DNA of 64,000 nucleotides from Leptodontidium sp. MPI-SDFR-AT-0119 (GCA_020726505.1 JAHLEZ010000042.1:186001-250000); one strand, 5' to 3'; positions 9,829-22,063 are shown, counted from the first letter of the stretch. Numbers and translations are program-made. The notes: a model not told the origin generated them from the letters alone.

Positions 9829-12449
9829 ATGGCGAAATCTACGCCTCAAATCAAGCGTGGAGGGTCTAAGAAGGGCAAGAAGAGGACCCCCTTGGATGCT
9901 AGGATTGCTCGTATACGGAAGATGCCCAAATACAAGACCCCCGCATATATGAGCCAGGAAGCTAAGATTCAAGCTGCTTTGGAGGCATATGAGAACCCCG
10001 ACGACACCGAAATCACTAGTCTACGTATCGCCGCTGGCGTGTTTAATGGAGTTAGCTACTCTACTTTAAATCACCGGTATAAGAAGAGAGATTTGGGTGG
10101 TTCAAAGACTTTGGCTGAGAATGGTGGCCATAACAAGAAGTTGAATGAAGCTCAAGAGGCTTCTTTAATATGGTATGTTGATATGGCTATCGCAAGGGGC
10201 TTTCCTATGAGATATGATATGATTATTGCGGCCGCAACTATGATATTAAGTCTCTCTATGGAGGTTTTCCAGCGAATTGGACAGTGTTGGGCCAGACGAT
10301 GGGTTAAAAGAATGGACGCCGCTGGCCGATATCATGCTTTACGGACTACTCCAATGGACCAAAAGCGTAAAGATTGTATGACGATTGGAGAGATCACTGG
10401 TTGCTTTGAAAAGTTAGCTGCAGTAATGGCCAAATACTCAATACATTGGAAAGATATCTTCAATATGGACGAAATTGGCTTCCGGGTCGGGTGTATTAGT
10501 AGTACAACGGTTATTACGCACAAGAACATTAGGAAGGTACGTTTTTCCACCTAAAAGGCGCTTATCCCGATGACTAAGTGCGTATTGACTGTTTTTAGGT
10601 TTACACCCGTGACCCTGTCGACCGCGAATCTGTGTCAGTCATTGAGTGTATCTCTGCCGCTGGCTACGCCATTGATTGCTACATCATAATACCGGGGGCT
10701 GTCTACCTAGAGAAGATGTTTAACAACAACCTACCTCCAGGCACAAAGATCTCTTGTAGTGAAAAGGGGTATTCCAGTGACGAGCTTGCGTTAGAATGGC
10801 TCAAACACTTTGATCAACAAACCAGAGGCCGCCAACAAGGTCAATGGCGTCTCTTGATATTTGATGGCCATGGTAGCCATATGACGTATGAGTTTATCTC
10901 TAGGTGTGAGCAACTGAATATCGTACCTTTTTGTTTAATTGCTCACTCGACGCATGCCACACAACCATTAGACGTTGCTTGTTTCCAGTCTGAAAAGCAT
11001 TGGCATGGACGAGCAATTGAAGATAGAATTAGAGACGGTTGCAACACCTTCACCAAATACACCTTTCTTCAATGCCTTCACCAAATCAGAGCCAAAACCT
11101 TCAAGAAAGAGACAATTCAGTCAGCCTTTAGGCGTACTGGCATATGGCCACTAAACGCGGATGTCATCATTTCAGCTTTCAAGCTTACCCAGGATACCCA
11201 AATAGGCGATAAAGACACCGGTGGACGAGTGTACAACCATACCCTGGATAATCCATCTAATATGATCAATGTTCCTGCATCCAACGAACCTGTATCACGC
11301 TGGGTACCAGCTAATAATCGGTTTTGGGAGGCCGAAACCGCGTCAGACGACGAATACGACTATATTCCGTGGATTCAGGATGATGGGGCTTTCGACGATG
11401 AGCCGGAGGACGGAATCCAGCTCCCACAGCTCCCACGTGACGGAAATATCGATATTACAGACGACTTGATAGCTCCATTAGCAAGCTCTCGTATCGACGA
11501 ATTACTTGATATTCAAGATTCAATGGAGGCAGTTACTCCAGAGCAACCTTCGTAACCTAAAGGTGTAGTAGACTACGGCGATTACGGCTTTAGAAAGACG
11601 GCGGAAGATCCACGTTGGTACAAGAAGACGCCATTTTTTGATACACCATACGGGGCTAAAGGAATCAACGCACAAGCCGAATTTCTAGAAACCTACGAAG
11701 ATATACTATCATCTCTATCAAAGCGACTCTCTAATAAGAAATTCCGAAAAGGTAGTACAGTTAATGCGATATTGGCCGACGCCGCGCGCCAAGAGCTCAC
11801 TTCAGTTCCAAGTACTACCTGGGGCAGCCAATCCCTTGTGCTCAATGACGAAGATAGTGCCAAGAGAGTCAAATCACGCGGCGGAGGCCGTGTAATCTCC
11901 TCTGGGGAAGGGATGCGAATCATCGGCGAGAGGAACGAAGCTGCCCAGGAGTCTAAACTTACGAAGCTCCGCAGAGAGGCAAATATTGCTGGAAATGTAT
12001 TGAAGTTGGAAGAAGAGAAGATTGCTAAGGCTTTGGCTCGACAGCAAAAGAAAGAAGAAAAGGAGATTGCGAAGGTTCAAAAAAGAGTGGAAAAGACACG
12101 CATCTGGGAGGAGAAAGCTCAGGCTAAAATACAATATAAACTCGATAGAGCTGTGAAGATACAGGCCTTAATTGGTACTGGGAAGAAGCCTAGGGGTCGG
12201 AAACTAAACACAATTAAAGGGAAAGAGGCTACACAGCAAGAGCCTATGGTTATGGCCGCATCTCAAAGACCAATTCGCACCAAGAGACCAACACAAAAGG
12301 CGATTGAGATCCCTAGCGACACAGAGCAAGAGAGTAGTAGTGATATTGAGAGCATAGTAGAGTCAGATTTGTCTGCTGATTCCGATTCTGACGTTAATTT
12401 AACTGATAATAGTGGTGGTGGGCCTGTAGATTACGATGATTACAATTGA
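9829..12449 (+). CDS. Pogo/Fot1 transposase, one sure intron and one in-frame TAA
   Basis: Exon 1 is 9829-10536, starting MAKSTPQIKRGG; an earlier in-frame ATG at 9730 is less likely. A 62-nt intron 10537-10598 (GTACGT...TTTTTAG, phase 0) is followed by 10599 onward. The N-terminal half holds the CENP-B/psq-type DNA-binding region. The catalytic core shows NMDEIGF (first D), LIFDGHGSH (second D) and HATQPLDVACF (third D). The frame stops at TAA 11553-11555 but stays open in the same frame to TGA at 12447-12449, encoding a lysine-rich coiled coil and an acidic tail. The TAA is either a premature stop (CAA to TAA) or lies in a 42-nt GT-AG intron (11552-11593) that keeps the frame. Cuts DNA at the terminal repeats and inserts at TA. 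Likely a nearly intact enzyme. Confidence 0.88.
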
Positions 12450-12660
12450 GGGGTGTCAAAGTTGGTGGTTGGATATGGGATTACATAAGCGAGTGCACCT
12501 AAAGTCTTGCTTACTTTAATTAATTACAATACACAACATGAATTAAATGACGTTATCTAAGTTATAATTAATGCAGAATTTTATTCTGGATCTAATGGTC
12601 TATCCCCGAAGTTGATTGTATTAGTAGTAAAAAAGTTATTCCTTGATTAAGACGGTATTT

Positions 12661-12733
12661 GCCGTGTCCAAGTTGCTGATATGTCCAAGTTGCTGATACC
12701 GACCTGTACAAAAAAAGTCAGGAAACCGACGAG
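12661..12733 (-). repeat. Pogo right terminal inverted repeat (73 bp)
   Basis: GCCGTGTCCAAGTTGCTGA.. to ..AAACCGACGAG, the inverted partner of 9420-9512 without the extra hairpin. It also carries the doubled 17-bp motif. Confidence 0.9.
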
Positions 12734-12831
12734 TACCTCCCTTGTACTCTAACCGAATTACTTCCGTCGCAAAACGATTTCGGACACCCAACTTTACACC
12801 TCAAAACAATCATATTGGGTCATCATACAAG

Positions 12832-13411
12832 ATGTCGCAACATGAAGTAAGCACTGGGATGAGTGAGCCTGAGAGTAGCGCGCCGAGCGAGCCAAAAACA
12901 ACGCAGAGCCTCGAGGAGCGCATCGCAGAGATCCCAGAACACCCCTCAATCGTAGCAAACAATAGAGATCTGACCATCACTTGACTTCGCATCCGGGGAG
13001 TTGGCCCTTCCCGACGTCTGGCAAGGTGAGTCGTACGTAGCCTTCCACAGCACACTCATCTCCGCACTTCATCACTATAGTGGCATCTCCACCAAGGTAA
13101 TTATCGTACTCATCTTCCCACACCACCGTTCGCAGCCCATGAGCGTGAAGGAGTGCCAGAAGGAGATTGTGAGAAGAGTCGCTGATCTCGTTGACCAGTT
13201 AGATGGAGTCGAGAAGATCACGGTGACGCTCCAGAGTCCAGAGTCGAGCTGGACCCAAATTCAGTGTCTGGGTTCCTTTTATCGAATGAGCTTTAAGGGC
13301 TGGAAAGGTTTTATCAAGGAGGGAGATGGCAGGAGCAAGAAAATTGTCTATGGCGACGATTGGGATCAGAAACTCAGAGGTCTATTCCGCACTCTCAGCA
13401 TTTCCAGATAG
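12832..13411 (+). pseudogene. Hypothetical gene, two frames separated by an apparent frameshift
   Basis: ATG 12832 opens MSQHEVSTGMSEPESSAPSE and runs to TGA at 12982-12984. A second frame, open from 12974 to 13411, continues DFASGELALPDVWQGESY and so on, with a charged stretch ending RGLFRTLSISR. The two would join smoothly if one T at 12981-12983 were absent. The alternative is an intron, but no convincing donor-acceptor pair joins them. No domain recognised. The start lies about 100 bp beyond the pogo right end, so the insertion may have removed or replaced its promoter. Confidence 0.4.
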
Positions 13412-14011
13412 TTGTTGTGCGTTGATGCGCCAGTTCCTACGCCAGACGTTGACAGATCAGATCACATTTAGTCATTTTGTAGAACATAGACTAGCTGGGG
13501 CAGAATTACAAAGCAGGAGATTAATGCATTAATAGAAAAGAAAACAAGAAAACCACAGGTTCTGTAACGACGGTGCCAACTTTATCTACCACTGTCTCCA
13601 CCATCCTAGATTATCCTTCCAACATCACCACCGCAACTGCCGCCAGTATCAACTGCCATCCCCACTTCCCCAGTTGGTCCCGCGGTTTACCGACGCTTAA
13701 TGATTACAGTTGTTTGACATCTTCGTAAGTTGAAATTTGGCGTCACTAATTTGACGTCTGGCTCTAACTATAGCTGAGTATACTATTTAACAAGGACTAG
13801 CTACAGGCTTGAACACACTTTGCCCTAATGCTGAAGGTTCTGCTTATTTAACATATCTTCCTTCTTACTGTCTGCTAAATCACAGCTGAAATTAACACCC
13901 TTCCTTTGTCATAGTTACCCGCTTCGTCAGTTCCATACGCCTGCAGAAGAGGATGAACTATTATTGTGATAGGCCTACCCAACAACTAATCTTCGTGGTC
14001 ATCTATGTGTA

Positions 14012-14290
14012 CTAAGGGATGTGGCTCAAGGCATGCGCTTTCTGTATCAATTTCTGGCATGTCTTGTAATGTACTACACTTAAGAGTGATTCTCCGAGTC
14101 CATAATTTGTAACAAATAGCTGCAGCTCCTGACAAATGTGAATAAGCTGTTTTCCAAGCTCCCTTTCAGGGCCAGATTCAATTCGTATAAGATGCCGTGC
14201 TGGTCCAGACAAAAATATTTTTACTTGTAGTAATGCAGCACTAGCTATCTGGCGATTGGTATTATCAAGTGCAATGTTCGGGATCGTCAA
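14012..14290 (-). CDS. Hypothetical ORF, 92 aa
   Basis: Starts MTIPNIALDNTNRQIASAAL and contains an amphipathic, Leu-rich middle (ELGKQLIHICQELQLFVTNY). Composition is protein-like and there is no low-complexity bias, but no family is recognised and no intron or promoter supports it. Could be an exon of a decayed gene. Confidence 0.25.
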   Translation of the reverse strand: MTIPNIALDNTNRQIASAALLQVKIFLSGPARHLIRIESGPERELGKQLIHICQELQLFVTNYGLGESLLSVVHYKTCQKLIQKAHALSHIP

Positions 14291-14541
14291 ATGTGCCCTC
14301 CTTTCTCATCACCTGGTCTCAATAAGCAAAGTGTCTATGCAAGAGTTCAAAACCTACATGATTGCATCGACTTATAAATACATTCAAATATTCTCTTAAA
14401 ATAGGAAAGGCTTTGAAATAACGCTCATGTATAAGTCATTTATAACAAGAGCATTCAAGAATAAGCAGATTTTAAAGTGATATTTTTGCGTGGGTACATC
14501 GAAATATGATGACTTGAGTTTGATTACGGATCGCAAAATGC

Positions 14542-14823
14542 ATGCGATCTTCGGAAGAGGCACAAGGTTTTATATCGGAGAGAAATGCGACACTGCAAAT
14601 GTTTTGCCATTTTGTTTTCCAGTACGGTTTAAAATCGCGACCGGCACTCAACCTTGTATCTTATGATGAGCTCACAAAAGGACATGGCTCGATATTGGAT
14701 GAGTTGACAAAGAAAAAGGATCGACAAGTGGCTGACCATACAGTATCAATGGTAATAACTGATGAAGTAATTAGAGACGTGTCATCGACCGATGATGTAC
14801 TTAAAGATCGAGAAGCATACTAA
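14542..14823 (+). CDS. Hypothetical ORF, 93 aa
   Basis: Charged C-terminal half (ELTKKKDRQVADHTVSMVIT) of soluble-protein character. The start codon is uncertain. No domain recognised and no neighbour relationship. May be spurious. Confidence 0.2.
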   Translation: MRSSEEAQGFISERNATLQMFCHFVFQYGLKSRPALNLVSYDELTKGHGSILDELTKKKDRQVADHTVSMVITDEVIRDVSSTDDVLKDREAY

Positions 14824-15436
14824 TAATGAACACAAGCAAGTAACGTCCCACCCCACCCTCCAGAGAGTTATCGTCATAAACGTGGTTTATGGGTTCTTTT
14901 TGTATGGGGAGAATAAGGTTTGGTCCGTGCCCCAGAAACGTCGTTTATGAGTTAACCCCAACCCCATCAAACCCACACACACAGAGCCCCAAATCTTCAA
15001 AACAGGTCGAAACAACCCAGGAACCTTAATAAACGTCAGCCTCAGACTCAAGGCATCGGCAACAGATGGATGATCGAAGGCAGACTGGGTCCAGAATTTC
15101 TTTTTCTATTACCCAATTCCCAGATTTCTTTAGCTTCCCTCTCAGCAACAAGAATCTATTATGCTCAATCGAGATTGACTTCGATTATCTTTGCCACTTA
15201 TGACTTCCAGCATTCCTGCGGTGAGCCTGAGCGACTTGGCCGGTCTTGCGCGCTTCCAGTGATGTACGAACTAAGACGAGTTGTCGATTTTGAAAGACCC
15301 TTCGATCGTTGGATCAGTTTTGTGTGTATAACACAGCCCAAATAACGGCGCGTGTTAGTTACACAGGGTAACTCACCAATACTACTCGAGTAGATACAGT
15401 GACTTTTGGTTGATAGGCTTAGTTGTCTAAGAAGGA

Positions 15437-15450
15437 GGAGGGTGGAGGAG
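15437..15450. repeat. Target-site duplication of the left LINE, outer copy
   Basis: GGAGGGTGGAGGAG, repeated exactly at 20974-20987 on the other side of the element. Confidence 0.85.
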
Positions 15451-16467
15451 ATGGAGATGAAGTTGATTCGCCCGGTTCTAAACCTAAAGGGCCTTAGTCT
15501 ATATTACATAATCCACTTCGTTCAGTGTTTCTATGACCTCCTGAAGCCTATACAGAAATGCCTCTTCTAGTGTTTTCCACTTTTAGTAATTGCCCTAATT
15601 AAACGAGGTCTCGTGTGTGGTTAGTAGTAAGTGAGCTTAAAGATCATTCCTCTAAGTGTTTAATGTCTTATCGTCGGCGACTAAAGCGAGACTTGTTAGG
15701 GATACGAGGGGTATTAGGGGTTAGTCAGGGTAAGAGAATAAGATGGGATTTACGGTTGTGGAGTGTTAGCTGCCTGTTCTACCTCTATGTCCAGTCGTCC
15801 TGTGGCAATGGCGAACTTGATCGTTGCTCGAACCGCGTCTATATTTAGTATCTATTTCTCTAGGTTAAATAGGGATTTCCCCCTTAAGTAAAAGGAGAGA
15901 TTACCTCTTCTTGTGACTATCTGTGTTAGCATTTGCGTTCGGTATATATCCTATCTCGTGTATTAGAAGAGAAAGTGCTTAACCGTTTCCCTTACTTGGC
16001 CGCATTAGTATTAGTCTGATTCCGCTGCTCTAATCTAATAGAAGTATCTATTGAGTCGTGCTATTCTTATTCAGAGTTATGTTAATACGCTTGCTTTTTT
16101 CCGCTTGAGACTGTCGTAAAGGATACGAGTGTACTTGCCTAGTAATGCTGTGTCTATTTCTTTCGAGTACTTTCTTACTCCGTTTAGTATAGTCCTTGTT
16201 TCTTCTTTCGCTATAGCGTTGTTTATGATAGTGGACTTGGCTTGTGGATATTGTCTTTATAGTGTTTGACCTGGCTCGGTGGCTTTTCGCGCTGCTTCCT
16301 TTGCTCTGCCGCCTAGTTCGAAGCTCTCCTGAGATAGGATCCACATTATAGAGACAGAATTTCCCCCTTTTCTGAGTCTACTAATTGACTCGTAGATCTT
16401 TTTAATGTTAGCTTGCCTTAATTGATGTTTTAGTTGACTTGTTGCTAGGAGGGCCCCTTAGTTACTA

Positions 16468-16788
16468 GTGACAATAGTGACCTGTCTTCCCACTAGATGT
16501 AGTAGGAGTTGTTCTATTACTATAGCAATTGCGGCGAGTTCAGTTGTATATGAGTTATGTTCTATTCTTGCTCCTAAGGTAGCTGAGTATGTGATCGGCT
16601 CTCTACTTATTATAATACTGAGGGTGTCGTGGATGGCTCCTCTTATCCTAACTCTCCTTTTCCTCGCGGATGAACTTGTCGCAATTCGTATACCGCAAAT
16701 GGAATTCGCAGTGTCTATGGCCTCTTCCGCTCTAAAGTTAATTGTAGACGAGAGTCGTTCCTCTCACAGAGTTATTATATACGGCTGA
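16468..16788 (-). pseudogene. RNase H domain relic, left LINE
   Basis: The minus-strand counterpart of 25278-25598, mirrored at the same distance from the palindrome centre. It keeps the shape of the RNase H region but contains substitutions and stops. No catalytic function expected. Confidence 0.7.
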
Positions 16789-17415
16789 ATAACTTCTATC
16801 TTATCTGTTAGTGTGTTTTAGTGCGCGCGAGCTATCCTTTGTAATAGTGAAGTGAATCTTCAGAGTTCTCTAGTGTTCAGTTTCGAGAGTAGGTTCGTCT
16901 TAGGTAGCGTGTAGAGGTTGACCCATAACTTCGTGGCTCTCTCTATATGCCGCTCAGCTACTGTGCGTATACTAGCCTCGGCTTCTGTAACTATAGTCGC
17001 CACTGTTCGGAAAGCTCCTGTGATGGCCTGCGCTCCGACTCTTTGTATTCTGTTTATTAAGGCTATGCTTTTGTATCCGCAAGTATATATCTAAACGTTC
17101 GAGGCGTAATCCACGACTAGTGCTACCGTCGCTCTAAATAACTGCCTTACAGTTAAAGGGGGAAACTAGCTATAGTCGTTTTAGTGCTATGGCGGCTAAA
17201 AGGCCCTTAGTCGTTACTTTTCCGATGTACTATATATACTAGAGTCCTAAGTCTATAATCACTCCTAAGATCTTGGCTGTTTCCTTTAGTGTGATTACTT
17301 CACCTTTGATAGTGAACGGTCTAGTGCTAGTTCGGTCCGGCCGCCTAGTGAAATGAATTATTACTGTCTTGTCCTCTTCGAACGTGGCTCCGCTCCGCCT
17401 CTCCTATTCTATTGC

Positions 17416-17770
17416 TCTATCGATGATAGCTTAAATACCCTCTCTGTTCGCTTCTACTAATGGCCCTGTAACTCACGTGTTATAATCATTTATAAATGCT
17501 ATTACTCCCCCATTTGTATTCACTTTATATTAAATTAAGTCGGCATTAAAAAAGAGGAATAATATTAACGAAAGTAGTAACCCTTATAGTAAGCCTACTT
17601 GTGGCAGTGACTGTTATTGAGAGATGTGGCTATTGACTAAGATAGTTGCCGTGCGTTCTAAGTAAAAGGCATTAATCTACCGCACTAGAGCCGGCGGGAT
17701 GCCTCTCGCTACGAGTCTCTGTAACAGTCTGTCCTTATACACCCTATTATATGCGCCCTTTACGTCGAAG
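17416..17770 (-). pseudogene. Reverse transcriptase core relic, left LINE
   Basis: The minus strand here matches the RT core at 24286-24640 of the right arm. The catalytic box, FVDDYN in the right arm, reads FINDYN here (about 17471-17498): a G-to-A change replaces the first aspartate by asparagine, followed by further stops. Catalytically dead. Confidence 0.75.
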
Positions 17771-18699
17771 CTAACTAAGCTGAGGACCTTCTTTGATTTC
17801 CATATATTATAGATATGTTCCTATAGTAGTAAGAGTGCCTGTTTAATAAAGCGCTTCTTTTTAGCCCCGAAGTAGTTCGTGAGGAGTAGACTTAAAGTCT
17901 CTATTACGTGTGATATTCTTTTAGTAACTACTGACTCTAGTGTCTTTCTAAGTGTAGAGAGTAACGAGATTGGCCTCTACGCCTTTGCGACCGTGTAGTC
18001 TCCCTTGTTCGGCTTCTTTAGTAGTATAATCTTGGCATTTCTCTATTGCGTAGGGAGCTCCCCTTTATCTAACGATGTCTAGAAGAGGAGCAACACTCTG
18101 TCTTTCACCACTGGCTATACTTGCTTCTATACTATGGCTAGTAACTTATTATTTCCTGGCGCCTTTTATGACTTCGCCGCAAAAATTCTCCGTTCTACCT
18201 CTTTTATTGTCAGGGGAGGCATGACTACTGTAGCTCGCTGTGGGCGTGGTCCTTTATCTTCTATCCTCACTAGTAGTAAGGGAAAGAACACTAATAACAG
18301 TTCTTTCGCTTGTTTAGTTTTGTCCTTCGTAGTAGATCCGTCTCTTCTTATTAGCGGCGGTATCTTGTCAAATGCTGCGCTACTATTAGGATCTAGGTAC
18401 TTTGTTACTTACTAGATGTTTGTGTTATCTACGAGGAAATTATCTTAGTGAGCCTTTTTCTGCCTCTTAATAGTATTATAGTATTCCTTAGTAGCGTTAT
18501 TTACTTACTGTTCTAAGTTTAGAAACATATGACTTATTCGCCGTTGAGTTCTTACTTAGTTCCTCTAGTATATGTAGACTCGCCGAAGCTAGGTGAGGTC
18601 CGTGGTCTACTATCTCTTTATATATAGTGAAGGCTTAGCCTTTAGGGTAAGTATATAGACTGCCTCTAGTACTACTGTTATCACTTCATTAGCCTGTTA

Positions 18700-19117
18700 C
18701 TATATACTGTTACTAAATAGAACGAAGCGAAGAGTAGTAGTAATCTTGGCCTTTATGTCGGTCCACGGAGTATTCTTGAAAAGTAGCCTTACTTTAATAA
18801 CTCGTTCTGGAGTCGCGACGTCGAAAGTCGTCTGAATTGCTCTGTGATCAGATCTATGCTCGGTCGTGTGGACTATACACTTCACTACTGACGTTGTCAA
18901 TTCCTTAGAAGCTAGTACTAAATTAATTATTGACTTGTGATTCCCCTATTGCCACGTCTTCGTACTCCTCGGGAGTAAGCTACGAAGAGTATATTTACTT
19001 ATGAGGTCGATGATCGGATCGGCCTCTCCTTGCCTTTCCCGTGAGATGTCCTCTCCTCCCCATAATTAATTATGCTAGTTGAAATCCCCGGCAATTATTA
19101 CATCTACTCGAGTGTTA
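18700..19117 (-). pseudogene. APE-type endonuclease domain relic, left LINE
   Basis: The minus strand keeps IAGDFN near 19075-19095 and the later HRSDHRAIQTTFD near 18840, both hallmarks of LINE apurinic-type endonucleases (catalytic D and SDH). Stops between them break the frame. Confidence 0.7.
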
Positions 19118-19616
19118 ATCCTCCTACGTGTTTCCCTTATTACTTAGTGTAGTTCGCAGATCGCAACCCTTAATGTCTCTGTATCTTGCGGTTCAATGTA
19201 GACTGACATTACTAGTATCGACTGGTCTAGGAGTCGTAATACTACTACCGTGAGGTCTAATGATTACATTAGTACTTATTCTACTTTAATGTCTTTCTGA
19301 ATCTAGAGTATACTCCGAAACGCCCACCTTTCCTTACGTTAGACTGTAGGTACTATTTTAGTCTAGTTTGGGTGTCCTATAAGGACTGTTACTAGAGTAT
19401 TGTCGATAATCCTCGTATATAGCTCAGATATCGCTAATACTCTATAATCCTTTAGTTGTTTATTACTTATTAAACTATATTATACCTCTCGCTACTTCTG
19501 GACATTCAATTGAAGTATTTAGAAGGTTTTATGTATCCTGGGAGCTGTGACGTGTTCCGTAGTTCCCGCTAAGCGATTCGTGTAGCCCTCCACATATAAT
19601 ATACTTTAGTATTACT

Positions 19617-19993
19617 ACTTGATATTCACTATAATAGTGTCCCACTTAAGTGTATCTAACACAGACTTACGGTTGCGTGTATAAGTACGCCTTGTGCCTT
19701 GTTTCCTGACATCTATAGTATTTCTGCGGGCCATATCGCGGCTCGAAAACCCTAGTGTAAGCCGACTCTCCTGTGACATAGAAGTATTAGTCTTATAATA
19801 GTCGTGCTGTTTCGTTGCCTTTTGTAACATAGACAACCATTAATCCGTAAGCTTTCCCTGTGTCTTTCCTACTCAGCTACCTGATCTTAGCTATGTGGAC
19901 GTCGTTTTCCTTTCCTAGGACGTCGGTAACCCTAGGTAGAACCTTTCCCTCTTAGTCGAGAATGGCTATTTAGTTAGCATTGTCCACTTTCAC
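19617..19993 (-). pseudogene. ORF1 (Gag-like) zinc-knuckle region relic, left LINE
   Basis: Mirror of 22064-22440. The cysteine positions expected from the right arm are partly changed, for example Cys to Arg or Tyr, in keeping with G-to-A and C-to-T mutation. Only position and partial similarity support the call. Confidence 0.5.
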
Positions 19994-20973
19994 TAGGTAT
20001 AGTTAGTCTCGTAGTACTCAGGCACCCGCCGTTACTGTCTTTTAGGCTACTTCCTTGACCCGTTAGAGTTCGGCTTTATCTCTATAAGTTATCTTAATAC
20101 GTTCCGTGTTCCTGGCGTCCCTAATCATAGTAGCGCAGCGCTAATTTGCGTGCCCATCCACAGTACGGATCTCCTCCTCAATCGCCTTCCTGACTACTTC
20201 TAGTTATGCCTTACTCCTCTCTTCCTCCCGTACTCCTGACATATTAATCGTGTAATAAAGTGTATTAGTTATATTAGATGTTATACTAATATCAAGTTAG
20301 CTGGCTAAGGACAATAGGTTGATTGATCTTGTGAGGATTGAGGCGTATAATTATTACAGGGATTAGCCCGTTAATGCTCTTAATCTTAATATATAGTTTG
20401 TGCTCGATACTATCTTTGTTAGTTGTGTTCTAGTCTCTATAAGTTAGGCTTTGATCTCTACTAGTTCTGCCTTAAGTTCCAAGTTACTAGCCTTTATTTC
20501 TTCGTTACTATTCTTTAACTCCTTAACTACTAAGAGGATAATAGATAATATGTCGCTTTCCCCTTTTCTCGTCTTTATATTGCCTCTAGCCGCTGCTCGA
20601 GTTAGTGTCCTAGGTCGGCGTCGCGTGCGATTTAGTCGTGGGGCGTCTAGCGTCTCTACTATCACTTTAATCACGTTATCTATATTACACTCGTCGCTGT
20701 CCTCTTAATTCCTTGCTTTATTAGATCTTTGGCTTAGTATTATAAAACAGTTGCCGTCAGTTGCCTTTCCGCCACGCTTCATCTTGTCCTATTCTAGAGC
20801 CTTAGTCGTTAATATTCGTTCGCGACGCGACTAACGCGTCAGGCCTAAATCCTCTACCACCCTTTCTATCGTCCCTCTCCCCGACTGTTGAATCGAATTC
20901 TGAATTAACTGCTGAATCGAATAACTCTACGCTGCCTTCCAGGTTCAGCTTCCTCTGTCGGGGGCAGTGCTAT

Positions 20974-20987
20974 GGAGGGTGGAGGAG
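20974..20987. repeat. Target-site duplication of the left LINE, inner copy
   Basis: GGAGGGTGGAGGAG, identical to 15437-15450. It directly abuts the 5' end of the left LINE (minus strand ATAGCACTGCCCCCGAC). Confidence 0.85.
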
Positions 20988-21059
20988 CTTAAGGCCTCTC
21001 ACCACGCTAGTGCGCGGTGCCACGTGACGACCATGTGCCCCACTCCCAACAGCGCGGAC
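20988..21059. other. Spacer between the two head-to-head LINEs
   Basis: 72 bp of apparently unique DNA containing CACGTG. It is not inverted-repeat sequence, so it is the pre-insertion host DNA separating two independent LINE targets. Confidence 0.75.
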
Positions 21060-21069
21060 TGAGCCGATA
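21060..21069. repeat. Target-site duplication of the right LINE, inner copy
   Basis: TGAGCCGATA, repeated exactly at 26603-26612. Confidence 0.8.
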
Positions 21070-22063
21070 TAGAACATCGGACTATAGCACTGCCCCCGAC
21101 AGAGGAAGCTAAACCTGGAAGGCAGCGCAGAGTTATTCGATTCAGTAGTTAATTCAGAATTCGATTTAGCAGTCGGGGAGAGGGACGATGGAAAGGGTAG
21201 TGGAGGATTCGGGCTTGACGTGTCAGTCGCGTCGCGAACGAATATTGACGACTAAGGCTCTAAAACAAGACAAGATAAAGCGTGGCGGAAAGGTAGCTAA
21301 CAGTAACCGTTTTATAACACTAAGCCAAAGATCTAATAAAGTAAGGAATTAGGAGGACAGCGACGAGTGTGATATAGATAACGTGATTGAAGTAATAGCA
21401 GAGACACTAGACGCCCCACGACTAGATCGCACGCGACGTTGACTTAAGACACTAACTCGAGCAGCGGCTAGAGGCAATATAAAGACGAGAAAAGGAGAAA
21501 GCGACGCACTGTCTATTATCCTCTCAATAGTTGAGGAGTTAAAGAGTAATAACGAGGAAATAAAGGCTAGTAACTTAGAACTTAAGGCAGAACTAGTAGA
21601 GATTAAAGCCTAACTTATAGAGACTAGAACATAACTAGTAAAGATAGTATCGAGCACAAACTATGTGTCAAGATCAGGAGCATTAACGGGCCAATCCCTG
21701 TAGTAATTATACGCCTCAGTCCTCACAAGATCAATCAATTTATTATCCTCAGCTAGTCAACTTGATATTAGTATAACATCTAATATAACTAACACACTCT
21801 ACTGTACGATTGATATATCGGGAGTACGGGAGGAAGAGAGGAGTAAGGCACAACTAGGAGTAGTTAGGAAGGCGATTAAGGAGGAGATCTGTACTGTGGA
21901 TAAGCACGCAAATTAGCGTTATGTTACTGTGATTAAGGACGCCAGGAACACGGAACGTATTAAGATAGTTTATAGAGATGAAGCCGAACTTTAACGGGTC
22001 AAGGAAGTAGCCCAAAAGATAGTAACGGCGGGTGCCTGAGTGCTACGAGACTAACTATACTTA

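Larger units (their letters stand above)
9420..12733 (+). mobile_element. Fot1/pogo-type (Tc1/mariner superfamily) DNA transposon
   Basis: 3,314 bp between TA dinucleotides (9418-9419 and 12734-12735), with long terminal inverted repeats (9420-9512 and 12661-12733). Each repeat ends internally with two tandem copies of TATCAGCAACTTGGACA. The left repeat has about 20 extra bases forming a small hairpin (CCGACCTGT..ACAGGTCGG). A transposase with one intron occupies the interior on the plus strand. TA target duplication and a DDD transposase are typical of Fot1-like fungal elements. Confidence 0.93.
13412..15436. other. Intergenic with scattered short ORFs
   Basis: No recognised gene. 13560-13760 is C-rich on the plus strand. 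A frame at 15070-15345 (91 codons) has no recognisable motif. The two frames with the most protein-like composition are listed separately (14012-14290 and 14542-14823). Confidence 0.4.
15451..20973 (-). mobile_element. Full-length Tad-clade LINE, RIP-mutated (left arm of inverted pair)
   Basis: A 5.5-kb non-LTR element on the minus strand, bounded by a 14-bp duplication (15437-15450, 20974-20987). It is an inverted, diverged copy of 21070-26602; positions in the two arms sum to about 42,057. It encodes the remains of a zinc-knuckle ORF1 and an ORF2 with APE-type endonuclease, reverse transcriptase and RNase H, all broken by many stops. TAG and TAA replace CAG and CAA throughout, as expected from RIP. 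Its 3' end is CTTCATCTCCAT followed by the duplication. Confidence 0.93.

Noticed and set aside
20988..21059. Bidirectional promoter between the head-to-head LINEs
   Set aside because: The 72-bp spacer contains only a CACGTG site and no TATA-like pair. LINE promoters lie inside the element, and both copies are dead.
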